Source: Methylorubrum aminovorans (lineage in GTDB: Bacteria > Pseudomonadota > Alphaproteobacteria > Rhizobiales > Beijerinckiaceae). Taken from it: a stretch of DNA of 64,000 bases. This document shows, in pieces, positions 34,378-42,277 of this stretch (positions within the stretch are counted from its first letter, which is position 1; each line of letters opens with the position of its first letter). The translations under genes were made by a program, and so were the position numbers. Under the pieces are notes generated by a model. It saw only the letters and a program-made list of their open reading frames with translations. It did no database searches and was not told where the DNA came from. The stretch lies in contig NZ_BPRC01000023.1 in assembly GCF_022179725.1 (NCBI RefSeq), forward strand, positions 1 to 64,000. Reading direction: 5' to 3'.

Positions 34378-35712
34378 ATGACCACCGACCACGCCACGGC
34401 CAATTCCCGTCCGCTCGAGCGCGACGCGCAGGTGGCCATGAGCCACCACGACGTCAGTCCCAACGATATCGCGCTCGGCGTGGTGATCGGACGCGCCTCG
34501 GAATATTTCGACTTCTTCGTGTTCGGCATCGCCTCGGTGCTGGTGTTCCCGAAGGTGTTCTTCCCCTTCGCCGACCCGCTGACGGGCACGCTCTACGCGT
34601 TCGCGATCTTCGCGCTCGCCTTCATCGCCCGCCCGCTCGGCTCGATCTTCTTCATGTGGGTGCACAAGCGGCACGGGCGCGGGGTGAAGCTCACCGCCGC
34701 CCTGTTCCTGCTCGGCGGCTCGACCGCGGCGATCAGCTTCCTGCCGAGCTACAACTCGATCGGGGTCGTCTCCATCGAGCTACTGGCGATCCTGCGGGTG
34801 GCGCAGGGCTTCGCGCTGGGCGGCGCCTGGGACGGCATGGCCTCGCTCCTCGCCCTCAACGCGCCGCGCGAGCGCCGCGGCTGGTACGCGATGATCCCGC
34901 AGCTCGGCGCGCCGTTCGGCTTCATGGTGGCGAGCGCCCTGTTCGCCTTCTTCGTGGTCAATCTGACGCCTGAGGACTTCACCGACTGGGGCTGGCGCTT
35001 CCCGTTCTTCTGCGCCTTCACCATCAACGTCGTGGCCCTGTTCGCCCGCCTGCGACTCGTCGCGACGCCGGAATTCACCCGGCTCCTCGACAAGGGCCAG
35101 CTCGAGCCCGTCGGCATCGTCGATCTCGCCCGCCACCACGCGCTGGACGTGTGGATCGGCGCCTTCGTGCCGCTGGCGAGCTTCGCCCTGTTCCACCTCG
35201 TGACGATCTTCCCGATCGCGTGGCTCGTCCTGTCGAGCGACCGCTCCGCCGGCGACTTCCTGATGGTGCAGTTCTCCGGTGCCGTCATCTGCGCCGGCGC
35301 GGTCGCCGCCTCCGGCCTGATCGCCGACCAGATCGGGCGCCGCAACATGCTGCTCATCAGCGCCGGCCTGATCGCCGCCTTCGCCTGCGGCTCGATCCTG
35401 GCGCCGCTGATCTTCGGCGAGAACGCCATCGGCCAGACGATCTACGTCAATATCGGCTTCATGCTGCTCGGCCTGTCCTACGGCCAGACCGCCGGCGCCG
35501 TGACGTCGCGGCTCGGCTCGCGCTACCGCTATACCGGCGCGGCGCTGACCTCGGACCTCGCCTGGCTGTTCGGCGCGGGGTTCGCCCCCCTCGTGGTGCT
35601 GTACCTCTCCACCGCCTACGGCCTCGCCATGGTCGGCGTGTACCTGCTGTCCGGCGCGCTGGCGACGCTGCTCGCGCTCTCCCTCGACCGCTCCGAGATG
35701 CGCCAGATGTGA
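34378..35712 (+). CDS. Major facilitator superfamily transporter (MHS-like)
   Basis: 444 residues with 12 predicted membrane segments. The N-terminal stretch ALGVVIGRASEYFDFFVFGIASVLVFPKVFFP resembles the metabolite:H+ symporter (MHS) subfamily (GxxxEWYDFxxYG). The loop 2-3 region is RPLGSIFFMWVHKRHGRGVKLTAALFLLG, and the second-half repeat is SGLIADQIGRRNMLLIS. Substrates of MHS proteins are organic acids and osmolytes; this one is not assigned. The ATG at 34378 is used; 34438 is possible. The gene lies 112 bp upstream of cyoA in the same direction with no obvious terminator, so it may share the oxidase transcript. The 275 bp upstream of it contain a short AT-rich stretch (34180-34300) likely to hold the promoter. 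Confidence 0.9.
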   Translation: MTTDHATANSRPLERDAQVAMSHHDVSPNDIALGVVIGRASEYFDFFVFGIASVLVFPKVFFPFADPLTGTLYAFAIFALAFIARPLGSIFFMWVHKRHGRGVKLTAALFLLGGSTAAISFLPSYNSIGVVSIELLAILRVAQGFALGGAWDGMASLLALNAPRERRGWYAMIPQLGAPFGFMVASALFAFFVVNLTPEDFTDWGWRFPFFCAFTINVVALFARLRLVATPEFTRLLDKGQLEPVGIVDLARHHALDVWIGAFVPLASFALFHLVTIFPIAWLVLSSDRSAGDFLMVQFSGAVICAGAVAASGLIADQIGRRNMLLISAGLIAAFACGSILAPLIFGENAIGQTIYVNIGFMLLGLSYGQTAGAVTSRLGSRYRYTGAALTSDLAWLFGAGFAPLVVLYLSTAYGLAMVGVYLLSGALATLLALSLDRSEMRQM

Positions 35713-35824
35713 TTTGGAGCCCGCGGGCGGAGAGCCTCTCGCCGCGGGATCTTGAGTGAAACGAACCGTCGCCGTGCGGAACGATGCCCGCGCGGCCCTT
35801 GCGATGGAACGAAGATTCGTGGCC

Positions 35825-36967
35825 ATGACCGCCGACCGTTCATTGAGAGCCCGTTCCGGGGCCGGCTCCGTGCGCCGGATCCTGCAGGGCGCCGTCCTGC
35901 TGCCCCTGTTCGGCCTGCTCGCCGGCTGCAACCTCGTGGTGATGCAGCCGTCGGGCGACATCGCCGTGCAGCAGCGCAACCTCATCCTCGCCTCGACGGG
36001 GCTGATGCTGCTCATCATCGTGCCCGTGATCGCGCTGACCCTGCTGTTCGCGTGGCGCTACCGCGCCTCGAACACGGCCGCCCGCCACGACCCCGACTGG
36101 GATCACTCGACCGGGCTCGAAGTGGTGATCTGGACGGCGCCGCTGCTGATCATCATCGCCCTCGGCGCCCTGACCTGGATCAGCACCCACACCCTCGACC
36201 CGTTCCGGCCGCTCTCGCGCATCGAACCCGGCAAGCCGGTGGCGGCGAACGTGAAGCCGCTCGAGGTGCAGGTCGTGGCCCTCGATTGGAAGTGGCTGTT
36301 CTTCTACCCCGAATACAACGTCGCCACCGTCAACGAGCTGGCCGCGCCGGTGAACCGCCCGATCCAGTTCAAGATCACCGCCTCCTCGGTGATGAACGCC
36401 TTCTACGTCCCCGCGCTCGCCGGCATGATCTACGCCATGCCCGGCATGCAGACGCAGCTCCACGCGGTGATCAACAAGGCCGGCGAGTACGAGGGACTGT
36501 CCTCGCACTACAGCGGCACCGGCTTCTCGCGCATGACGTTCAAGTTCCACGGGCTCGACGGCGACGGCTTCGACCAGTGGATTGCCAAAGTGAAGCAGCA
36601 GGGTTCGGAACTGAGCCGGGATGCCTATCTCGAACTCGAACGCCCGAGCGAGCGGGTGCCCGTCACCTACTTCTCCACCTTCGCCGACGGGCTCTTCGGC
36701 AAGATCGTCGGCATGTGCGCCATGCCCGGCAAGATGTGCATGGGCGAGATGATGGCCATCGACGCCAAGGGCGGCGCCGGCAAGGAGAGCCGCGAGAACG
36801 TCGACCGGCTGCAGTACGACAACCGCCACACGCAGCGCGGCGACGAGCCCCCGGGCGCGACCACGCCGGCCTCGCACCGCGCGCCCAAGAGCGAGTCGCC
36901 CGACTCCGACAAGACCCACGAGGGGAGCGGCCAAGGCCGCACCGCTCCCGACCAGACCAACAACTGA
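35825..36967 (+). CDS. cyoA: Cytochrome bo3 ubiquinol oxidase subunit II
   Basis: 380 residues. A lipoprotein signal with LLAGC (Cys35) is followed by two membrane segments (LILASTGLMLLIIVPVIALTLLFAW and LEVVIWTAPLLIIIALGALTWIS) and a cupredoxin domain (VQVVALDWKWLFFYPEY, SVMNAFYVPALAGMIYAMPGM). The Cu-A ligands of cytochrome c oxidases are missing, as expected for a quinol oxidase. After about residue 300 comes a polar tail rich in Asp, Ser, Pro and Gln, longer than in E. coli CyoA. Starts at 35756 (GTG), 35804 and 35825 are possible; 35825 best fits the lipoprotein signal. First gene of cyoABCD. Confidence 0.95.
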   Translation: MTADRSLRARSGAGSVRRILQGAVLLPLFGLLAGCNLVVMQPSGDIAVQQRNLILASTGLMLLIIVPVIALTLLFAWRYRASNTAARHDPDWDHSTGLEVVIWTAPLLIIIALGALTWISTHTLDPFRPLSRIEPGKPVAANVKPLEVQVVALDWKWLFFYPEYNVATVNELAAPVNRPIQFKITASSVMNAFYVPALAGMIYAMPGMQTQLHAVINKAGEYEGLSSHYSGTGFSRMTFKFHGLDGDGFDQWIAKVKQQGSELSRDAYLELERPSERVPVTYFSTFADGLFGKIVGMCAMPGKMCMGEMMAIDAKGGAGKESRENVDRLQYDNRHTQRGDEPPGATTPASHRAPKSESPDSDKTHEGSGQGRTAPDQTNN

Positions 36968-37006
36968 TCCGTCGCCGCCCCAGGATTTACGGACGAGCCT
37001 CATTCC

Positions 37007-39013
37007 ATGTTCGCAAACACGGACCTGCAGCATCTGCTGTTCGGGCGCCTCTCTCTCGAGGACATCCCGTTCCACGAACCGATCCTGCAAGTAACCTTTG
37101 CAGGCGTCGCCGTGGCCGGGATCGCGGTGCTCGCCGCGATCACCTATTTCCGCTTCTGGGGGCCGCTCTGGCGCGACTGGCTGACCTCGGTCGATCACAA
37201 GAAGATCGGCATCATGTACGTCATCCTGGCGCTCGTGATGCTGCTGCGCGGCTTTGCCGACGCGCTGCTGATGCGCTCGCAGCAGGCGATCGCCTTCGGC
37301 GCCAACGAGGGCTACCTGCCGCCGCACCACTACGATCAGATCTTCACGGCGCACGGCGTGATCATGATCTTCTTCGTGGCGATGCCCTTCGTCACCGGCC
37401 TGATGAACTACGTCGTGCCGCTGCAGATCGGCGCCCGCGACGTCGCCTTCCCGTTCCTGAACAACTTCTCGTTCTGGATGACGGTCTCGGGCGCGGTCAC
37501 GATCATGATCTCGCTGTTCGTGGGTGAGTTCGCCCGCACCGGCTGGCTTGCCTACCCGCCGCTCTCGGGCGCGGACATGAGTCCCGGCGTCGGCGTCGAC
37601 TACTACATCTGGGGCCTGCAGATCGCGGGCATCGGCACGACGCTGTCGGGCATCAACCTGATCGCGACCATCGTGAAGATGCGCGCGCCCGGCATGTCGA
37701 TGATGAAGCTGCCGATCTTCACCTGGACCTCGCTCTGCACCAACGTGCTGATCGTCGCCGCCTTCCCGATCCTCGCCGCCGTTCTCGCGCTGCTGACCCT
37801 CGACCGCTACGTCGGCACGCACTTCTTCACGAACGACCTCGGCGGCAATCCGATGATGTACTTCAACCTCATCTGGATCTGGGGTCATCCGGAGGTCTAC
37901 ATCCTCATCCTGCCGGCCTTCGGCGTGTTCTCGGAGGTCACCTCGGCCTTCTGCGGCAAGCGCCTGTTCGGCTATACCTCGATGGTCTACGCGACCATCG
38001 TCATCACGATCCTGTCCTACCTCGTGTGGCTGCACCACTTCTTCACGATGGGGTCGGGCGCGAGCGTGAACTCGTTCTTCGGCATCACGACGATGATCAT
38101 CTCGATCCCGACGGGTGCCAAGATCTTCAACTGGCTGTTCACGATGTATCGCGGTCGCATCCGGTTCGACGTGCCGATGCTGTGGACCGTCAGCTTCATG
38201 GTGACCTTCGTCATCGGCGGCATGACCGGCGTTCTGCTCGCCGTGCCGCCGGCCGACTTCGTGCTCCACAACTCGCTGTTCCTGATCGCGCACTTCCACA
38301 ACGTGATCATCGGCGGCGTGCTGTTCGGCATGTTCGCCGGCGTGAACTACTGGTTCCCGAAGGCCTTCGGCTTCAAGCTCGACGAGTTCTGGGGCAAGGT
38401 CAGCTTCTGGTTCTGGACCATCGGCTTCTACGTCGCCTTCATGCCGCTCTACGTGCTCGGCCTGATGGGCGTGACCCGCCGTGCCCAGCACTTCGACGAT
38501 CCCTCGCTGCAGCCCTGGTTCGTCGTCGCCGCCATCGGCGCGGGCCTGATCGCCATCGGCATCGGCGCGATGATCGTCCAGTTCGCGGTCTCGATCAAAA
38601 ACCGCGAGAAGCTGCGCGACGTCACCGGCGATCCGTGGGAGGGCCGCACCCTCGAATGGTCCACCTCCTCGCCGCCGCCGGACTACAACTTCGCCTTCAC
38701 GCCCGTGGTGCACGGCCTCGACGCGTGGTGGGAGATGAAGGCCCGCGGCTTCCAGCGCCCGCTCCAGGGCTACAAGCCGATCCACATGCCCAAGAACACC
38801 GCCACCGGCGTGATCCTCGGCGTGATCAGCATCGCCTTCTCCTTCGCGATGATCTGGTACATCTGGTGGCTGGCGGCGCTGGCCCTCGTGGCGACGTTCG
38901 TCGTCGCGATCGGCCACACCTTCAACTACAACCGCGACTACTACATCCCCGCCGAAACGGTTCGCCGCACGGAAGAGCAGCGGACCGAGGCGCTGGCGGC
39001 GGTACGGGCCTGA
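37007..39013 (+). CDS. cyoB: Cytochrome bo3 ubiquinol oxidase subunit I
   Basis: 668 residues, the usual CyoB length, with about 15 membrane segments. Haem and copper ligands are visible: His in FTAHGVIMIFFVAMP (low-spin haem b), HPEVYILILPAFG with the cross-linked His-Tyr pair, VWLHHFFTMG with the two Cu-B His, and IAHFHNVIIGG with the two haem axial ligands. SVDHKKIGIMYVILAL is the quinol-oxidase N-terminal signature. It reduces O2 to water with proton pumping. It starts 40 nt after cyoA and is followed 8 nt later by cyoC. In E. coli this oxidase dominates at high oxygen. Confidence 0.98.
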   Translation: MFANTDLQHLLFGRLSLEDIPFHEPILQVTFAGVAVAGIAVLAAITYFRFWGPLWRDWLTSVDHKKIGIMYVILALVMLLRGFADALLMRSQQAIAFGANEGYLPPHHYDQIFTAHGVIMIFFVAMPFVTGLMNYVVPLQIGARDVAFPFLNNFSFWMTVSGAVTIMISLFVGEFARTGWLAYPPLSGADMSPGVGVDYYIWGLQIAGIGTTLSGINLIATIVKMRAPGMSMMKLPIFTWTSLCTNVLIVAAFPILAAVLALLTLDRYVGTHFFTNDLGGNPMMYFNLIWIWGHPEVYILILPAFGVFSEVTSAFCGKRLFGYTSMVYATIVITILSYLVWLHHFFTMGSGASVNSFFGITTMIISIPTGAKIFNWLFTMYRGRIRFDVPMLWTVSFMVTFVIGGMTGVLLAVPPADFVLHNSLFLIAHFHNVIIGGVLFGMFAGVNYWFPKAFGFKLDEFWGKVSFWFWTIGFYVAFMPLYVLGLMGVTRRAQHFDDPSLQPWFVVAAIGAGLIAIGIGAMIVQFAVSIKNREKLRDVTGDPWEGRTLEWSTSSPPPDYNFAFTPVVHGLDAWWEMKARGFQRPLQGYKPIHMPKNTATGVILGVISIAFSFAMIWYIWWLAALALVATFVVAIGHTFNYNRDYYIPAETVRRTEEQRTEALAAVRA

Positions 39014-39020
39014 GGACACC

Positions 39021-39662
39021 ATGGCATCCCATGCAAACTCCGCCCTGACTGGGGCGGCCTCCGCCGACGTGCCGAGCTACCTCGATCTCGAGGGCGAGCA
39101 TCACCCGGAAGGGAGCACGATGCTCGGCTTCTGGATCTACCTGATGAGCGACTGCCTCATCTTCGCGGTCCTGTTCGCCACCTACGCCGTGCTCGGCCGC
39201 AACTATGCGGCCGGGCCCTCGCCGAAAGACCTGTTCGACCTGTCCCTGGTGGCGGTGAACACGTCGATGCTCCTGTTCTCCTCCATCACCTACGGCTTCG
39301 CCATGCTGGCGATGGCGAAGGACGATGTCGCCAAGACCCAGCTCTGGCTGGCGGTGACCGGCCTGTTCGGCGCGGCCTTCGTCGGGCTCGAACTCTACGA
39401 GTTCGCGCACCTGATCCACGAGGGCGCCACGCCCCAGCGCAGCGGCTTCCTGTCGGCGTTCTTCACGCTCGTCGGCACCCACGGCCTGCACGTGACCTTC
39501 GGCCTGATCTGGCTCGTCGTGCTGATGGTCCAGACTCAGCTCAAGGGCCTGATCCCGGAGAACCAGCGCCGGCTGATGTGCCTGTCGATGTTCTGGCACT
39601 TCCTCGACGTCATCTGGATCGGCGTCTTCACCTTCGTGTACCTGATGGGAGTCCTGCAATGA
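39021..39662 (+). CDS. cyoC: Cytochrome bo3 ubiquinol oxidase subunit III
   Basis: 213 residues, five membrane segments, COX3 family of the quinol-oxidase subtype. Conserved elements are STMLGFWIYLMSDCLIFAVLFATYAVL, GLELYEFAHLIHEGATPQRSGFLSAFFTLVGTHGLHVTFGLIWL and MFWHFLDVIWIGVFTFVYLMGVL. It stabilises subunit I and may aid proton uptake. The stop overlaps the cyoD ATG. Confidence 0.97.
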   Translation: MASHANSALTGAASADVPSYLDLEGEHHPEGSTMLGFWIYLMSDCLIFAVLFATYAVLGRNYAAGPSPKDLFDLSLVAVNTSMLLFSSITYGFAMLAMAKDDVAKTQLWLAVTGLFGAAFVGLELYEFAHLIHEGATPQRSGFLSAFFTLVGTHGLHVTFGLIWLVVLMVQTQLKGLIPENQRRLMCLSMFWHFLDVIWIGVFTFVYLMGVLQ

Positions 39663-40060
39663 GCGGGGCAGCGCGCGCAGACGATCACGCCCATGGTCAT
39701 GGCCACGGCGGCCACGGGCAGGACGCCCACGGCCACGGCTCGTTCAAGGATTACGTGACGGGCTTCGTCCTCTCCGTCATCCTGACGGCGATCCCGTTCT
39801 GGCTGGTGATGGGCAACGTCATCGAGGACAAGCTCGTCACCGGCGTCGTCATCCTCGTGCTGGCGATGGTGCAGATCGTGGTCCACATGATCTACTTCCT
39901 GCACATGAACACGAAGTCGGAGGGTGGCTGGACCTTCCTGGCGCTGATCTTCACGGTCACGATCGTGGTCATCACCCTGTGCGGCTCGATCTGGGTCATG
40001 CACCACCTCAACACCAACATGATGCCGATCTCGGCCGAGGAGATGCGTCACGCCCCCTGA
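39659..40060 (+). CDS. cyoD: Cytochrome bo3 ubiquinol oxidase subunit IV
   Basis: 133 residues. A His-rich N-terminus (HAHGHGHGGHGQDAHGHG) of unknown role, possibly metal-binding, precedes three membrane segments (YVTGFVLSVILTAIPFWLVM, VILVLAMVQIVVHMIYFLHM, FLALIFTVTIVVITLCGSIWVM). The His cluster is longer than in most CyoD proteins. The ATG overlaps the cyoC stop (ATGA). It assists insertion of Cu-B in subunit I. The SURF1 frame follows immediately. Confidence 0.95.
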   Translation: MSGAARADDHAHGHGHGGHGQDAHGHGSFKDYVTGFVLSVILTAIPFWLVMGNVIEDKLVTGVVILVLAMVQIVVHMIYFLHMNTKSEGGWTFLALIFTVTIVVITLCGSIWVMHHLNTNMMPISAEEMRHAP

Positions 40061-40121
40061 CGCGTCCCCGGAGTCCGGCGCTCACGGGCCCGCCGCTGCG
40101 GCAGAGGGCCGGCGGCGCCCG

Positions 40122-40847
40122 CTGCTCGCCCGCATTGCGCTGCTCTTAGCGGGCCTCGCCGTGACCGGCGTGTTCCTCGCCCTTGGCACGTGGCAGGTCG
40201 AGCGCCGGGTGTGGAAGCTCGACCTGATCGACCGGATCGAGGCCCGCATCCATGCCGAGCCGGTGCCCGCACCGGGACCGGAGGACTGGGCCGGCCTCAC
40301 GGCGGCCTCGGCCGAGTACCGGCGGGTTCGGCTCACCGGGCGCTTCGCTTACGACCGTGCCACCCTGGTCCAGGCCGTGACCGGGCGCGGCGCCGGGTTC
40401 TGGGTGCTGGTGCCGCTGACCACCGACCGCGGCTTCACCGTCCTCGTCAATCGCGGCTTCGTCCCGACGGAATTTCGCGAGCGCGCGGCCCGTGCGGCGG
40501 GCGAAGCGGACGGGGAGGTGACGGTCACGGGCCTCCTGCGTCTGACCGAGCCCGGCGGCGGCTTCCTGCGCCGCAACGATCCGGCGGCGGATCGCTGGTA
40601 CTCCCGCGACGTCGCCGCCATCGCCGCTGCCCGCGGGATCGATCGGAAGCAGGCCGAGGTCGCGCCCTACTTCGTGGATGCCGATGCCGCGGCCAATCCG
40701 GGCGGCCTGCCGGTCGGCGGCCTCACCGTGGTGGCGTTCCACAACAACCATCTCGTCTACGCGCTGACGTGGTACGCGCTGGCCGGGATGAGTGCTGCGG
40801 CCCTCATCTACGCGCTCAGGGGATCGCGCAGGGTGTCCGGCCGCTGA
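40122..40847 (+). CDS. SURF1-family cytochrome oxidase assembly protein (start unclear)
   Basis: About 241 residues, SURF1/Shy1 family. It has an N-terminal membrane segment (RIALLLAGLAVTGVFLALGTWQVERR), the conserved ALGTWQVERR motif right after it, a periplasmic domain (FWVLVPLTTDRGFTVLVNRGFVP), and a C-terminal membrane helix (FHNNHLVYALTWYALAGMSAAALIYAL). The protein helps insert haem in subunit I of haem-copper oxidases and is common behind cyoABCD. No ATG fits: the first strong start, GTG 40161, cuts the first membrane segment, so a CTG at 40122 is used here as a guess. One base missing at the C-run 40066-40069 would restore a frame from CTG 40057, overlapping the cyoD stop. Confidence 0.85.
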   Translation: MLARIALLLAGLAVTGVFLALGTWQVERRVWKLDLIDRIEARIHAEPVPAPGPEDWAGLTAASAEYRRVRLTGRFAYDRATLVQAVTGRGAGFWVLVPLTTDRGFTVLVNRGFVPTEFRERAARAAGEADGEVTVTGLLRLTEPGGGFLRRNDPAADRWYSRDVAAIAAARGIDRKQAEVAPYFVDADAAANPGGLPVGGLTVVAFHNNHLVYALTWYALAGMSAAALIYALRGSRRVSGR

Positions 40848-41061
40848 CCGTCTTCCCCTCGGCAGATTGACGCATCTGCGGCAGGCGGACTGTCGCCGCC
40901 CTGAGTGATGAGACGCTCGGCGGCCTCGAAAACATTTTTTTACATTTCAGGTCGCGCTGCCGTATCGATTTCACGGCTGAGGTTGTTAACCCTCTGCGCA
41001 CTGGTCGCTGTCGCGATTCGCGGCCACCCTTGCGACGCAGGATAAAGTTCGGGGGATCAAT

Positions 41062-41472
41062 ATGGGAGTCGCCCTGCACGGGCTCGGGCGGGAAGGGCTC
41101 GGTCGCCGGGACGGCGACGAGATCGCCCGTCGCGTGCCCGAGCCTCTGGCGGGTCTCATCGTTGTCATGGAGCGGACGCTCGTCACGCTGGCTGGGGAGG
41201 ACGGGGGTCGCAACGAGCTGCATGCCCTGCGCAACACCCTCTCCGACCTCTGCGTGCTGACCGAGGAGACCCCGCGGATCCGGCGGGCGGTGGATCGTCT
41301 CGTCCTGGCCGGTGACCGCCTCGGCGAGGCGGTGATCGCGCCGCGAGGCTACGAGCGCCGTTGGCGCAGCGCCCGCCTGAGCAAGGCCCGCCAAGCGCTC
41401 GCTTCCCTCGAACGGACCCTCGCGGGCGCCCGCCCGAGCCGGATCGCGGTGCGGCTCGACCGCGATTGGTAG
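41062..41472 (+). CDS. Conserved-looking helical protein, function unknown
   Basis: 136 residues from ATG 41062. The sequence is Leu/Arg-rich and almost entirely helical by composition (PLAGLIVVMERTLVTLAGEDGGRNELHALRNTLSDLCVLTEETPRIRRAVDRLVLAGDRL and a basic C-terminus). It has one Cys and no signal peptide or membrane segment. I recognise no family. The 214-bp space upstream contains an A/T-rich tract (AAAACATTTTTTTACATTTC, about 40928-40947) and GTTGTTAACCC (40982-40992), plausible promoter surroundings. A stand-alone transcript is likely. Confidence 0.65.
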   Translation: MGVALHGLGREGLGRRDGDEIARRVPEPLAGLIVVMERTLVTLAGEDGGRNELHALRNTLSDLCVLTEETPRIRRAVDRLVLAGDRLGEAVIAPRGYERRWRSARLSKARQALASLERTLAGARPSRIAVRLDRDW

Positions 41473-41593
41473 GGCCGGGGCGGGAGCCAGACGAGGCGCG
41501 CGCGAAAACGGCCGAGCTTGGCGGGAACAGTTACGCCGGCCAAAGGTTTGCGGACGCGGACACTCGCCGCGCCATTCCCCCTCGAGCCACCGA

Positions 41594-42277
41594 ATGGACA
41601 GACCCAGCCGATCGGCCCAGACCTGGGCAGCCACGGCCGGCGCCGCCGCCCTGGCGGTCGGCGCATGGTACCTCCTGCCCGTCGAGGACTGGCTGCGCGC
41701 CTTCTCGGCTTGGGCGAACGGCCTCGGCCCCTACGGCCTCGCGGCCTTCGGCGTGCTGTTCTTCCTCGCGACCCTCCTCGTCGTGCCGGGCACGCCGCTC
41801 ACCATCGCCGGGGCGGTTGCCTTCGGCTGGGCGGTGATGCCGGTGGTGCTGCTCGCCGCGACGCTGGGTTCCTGGCTCGCCTTCGTGGCCGCCCGCTACC
41901 TGTTTCGCGAGCGGGTGCGGGGGCTGATCGCGCGCCGGCCGGCCCTGAACGCCACCGTGGAGGCGGTCGGGGACGGCGGTTGGCGGCTGATGACCCTGAT
42001 GCGGCTCAGCCCCTTCGTGCCGTTCAACGCCCAGAACTACGTGTTCGGGGTGACGGATGTCCGCACCTCCGCCTATCTGGTTTCCACAATCATCGGCATG
42101 CTGCCGGGCACTCTGGTCTGCGTCTATCTCGGCGTGATCGGCCGCCATGCCGGCAGCGATGAGCCGACCCACTGGATCACCCTCGGCCTCGGCCTTCTCG
42201 CCACGGTGGCGGCGGTGGAACTGACCCGGCGGCGGGTGCGGGCCAAGCTTGAGACGGGCAAGCCGGCCCGCGCATGA
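41594..42277 (+). CDS. TVP38/TMEM64 (VTT/DedA-superfamily) membrane protein
   Basis: 227 residues with about five to six membrane segments. FLATLLVVPGTPLTIAGAVAFGWAVMPVVLLAATLGSWLAFVAARYLFRERV and MRLSPFVPFNAQNYVFGVTDVRTSAYLVSTIIGMLPGTLVCVYLG are the two VTT-domain halves. Family members are implicated in lipid scrambling, membrane integrity and stress tolerance. Its stop overlaps the start of a phospholipase D/cardiolipin-synthase-like gene (ATGA), an arrangement that also occurs as a natural fusion in other bacteria, and points to a joint role in phospholipid metabolism. Confidence 0.88.
   Translation: MDRPSRSAQTWAATAGAAALAVGAWYLLPVEDWLRAFSAWANGLGPYGLAAFGVLFFLATLLVVPGTPLTIAGAVAFGWAVMPVVLLAATLGSWLAFVAARYLFRERVRGLIARRPALNATVEAVGDGGWRLMTLMRLSPFVPFNAQNYVFGVTDVRTSAYLVSTIIGMLPGTLVCVYLGVIGRHAGSDEPTHWITLGLGLLATVAAVELTRRRVRAKLETGKPARA

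Noticed and set aside
35840..39022. Very long minus-strand open frame opposite cyoA-cyoB
   Set aside because: It is antisense to two certain genes, rich in His/Asp/Arg/Gly from complementing GC-rich codons, and has no domain. Such shadow frames are normal at this GC content.
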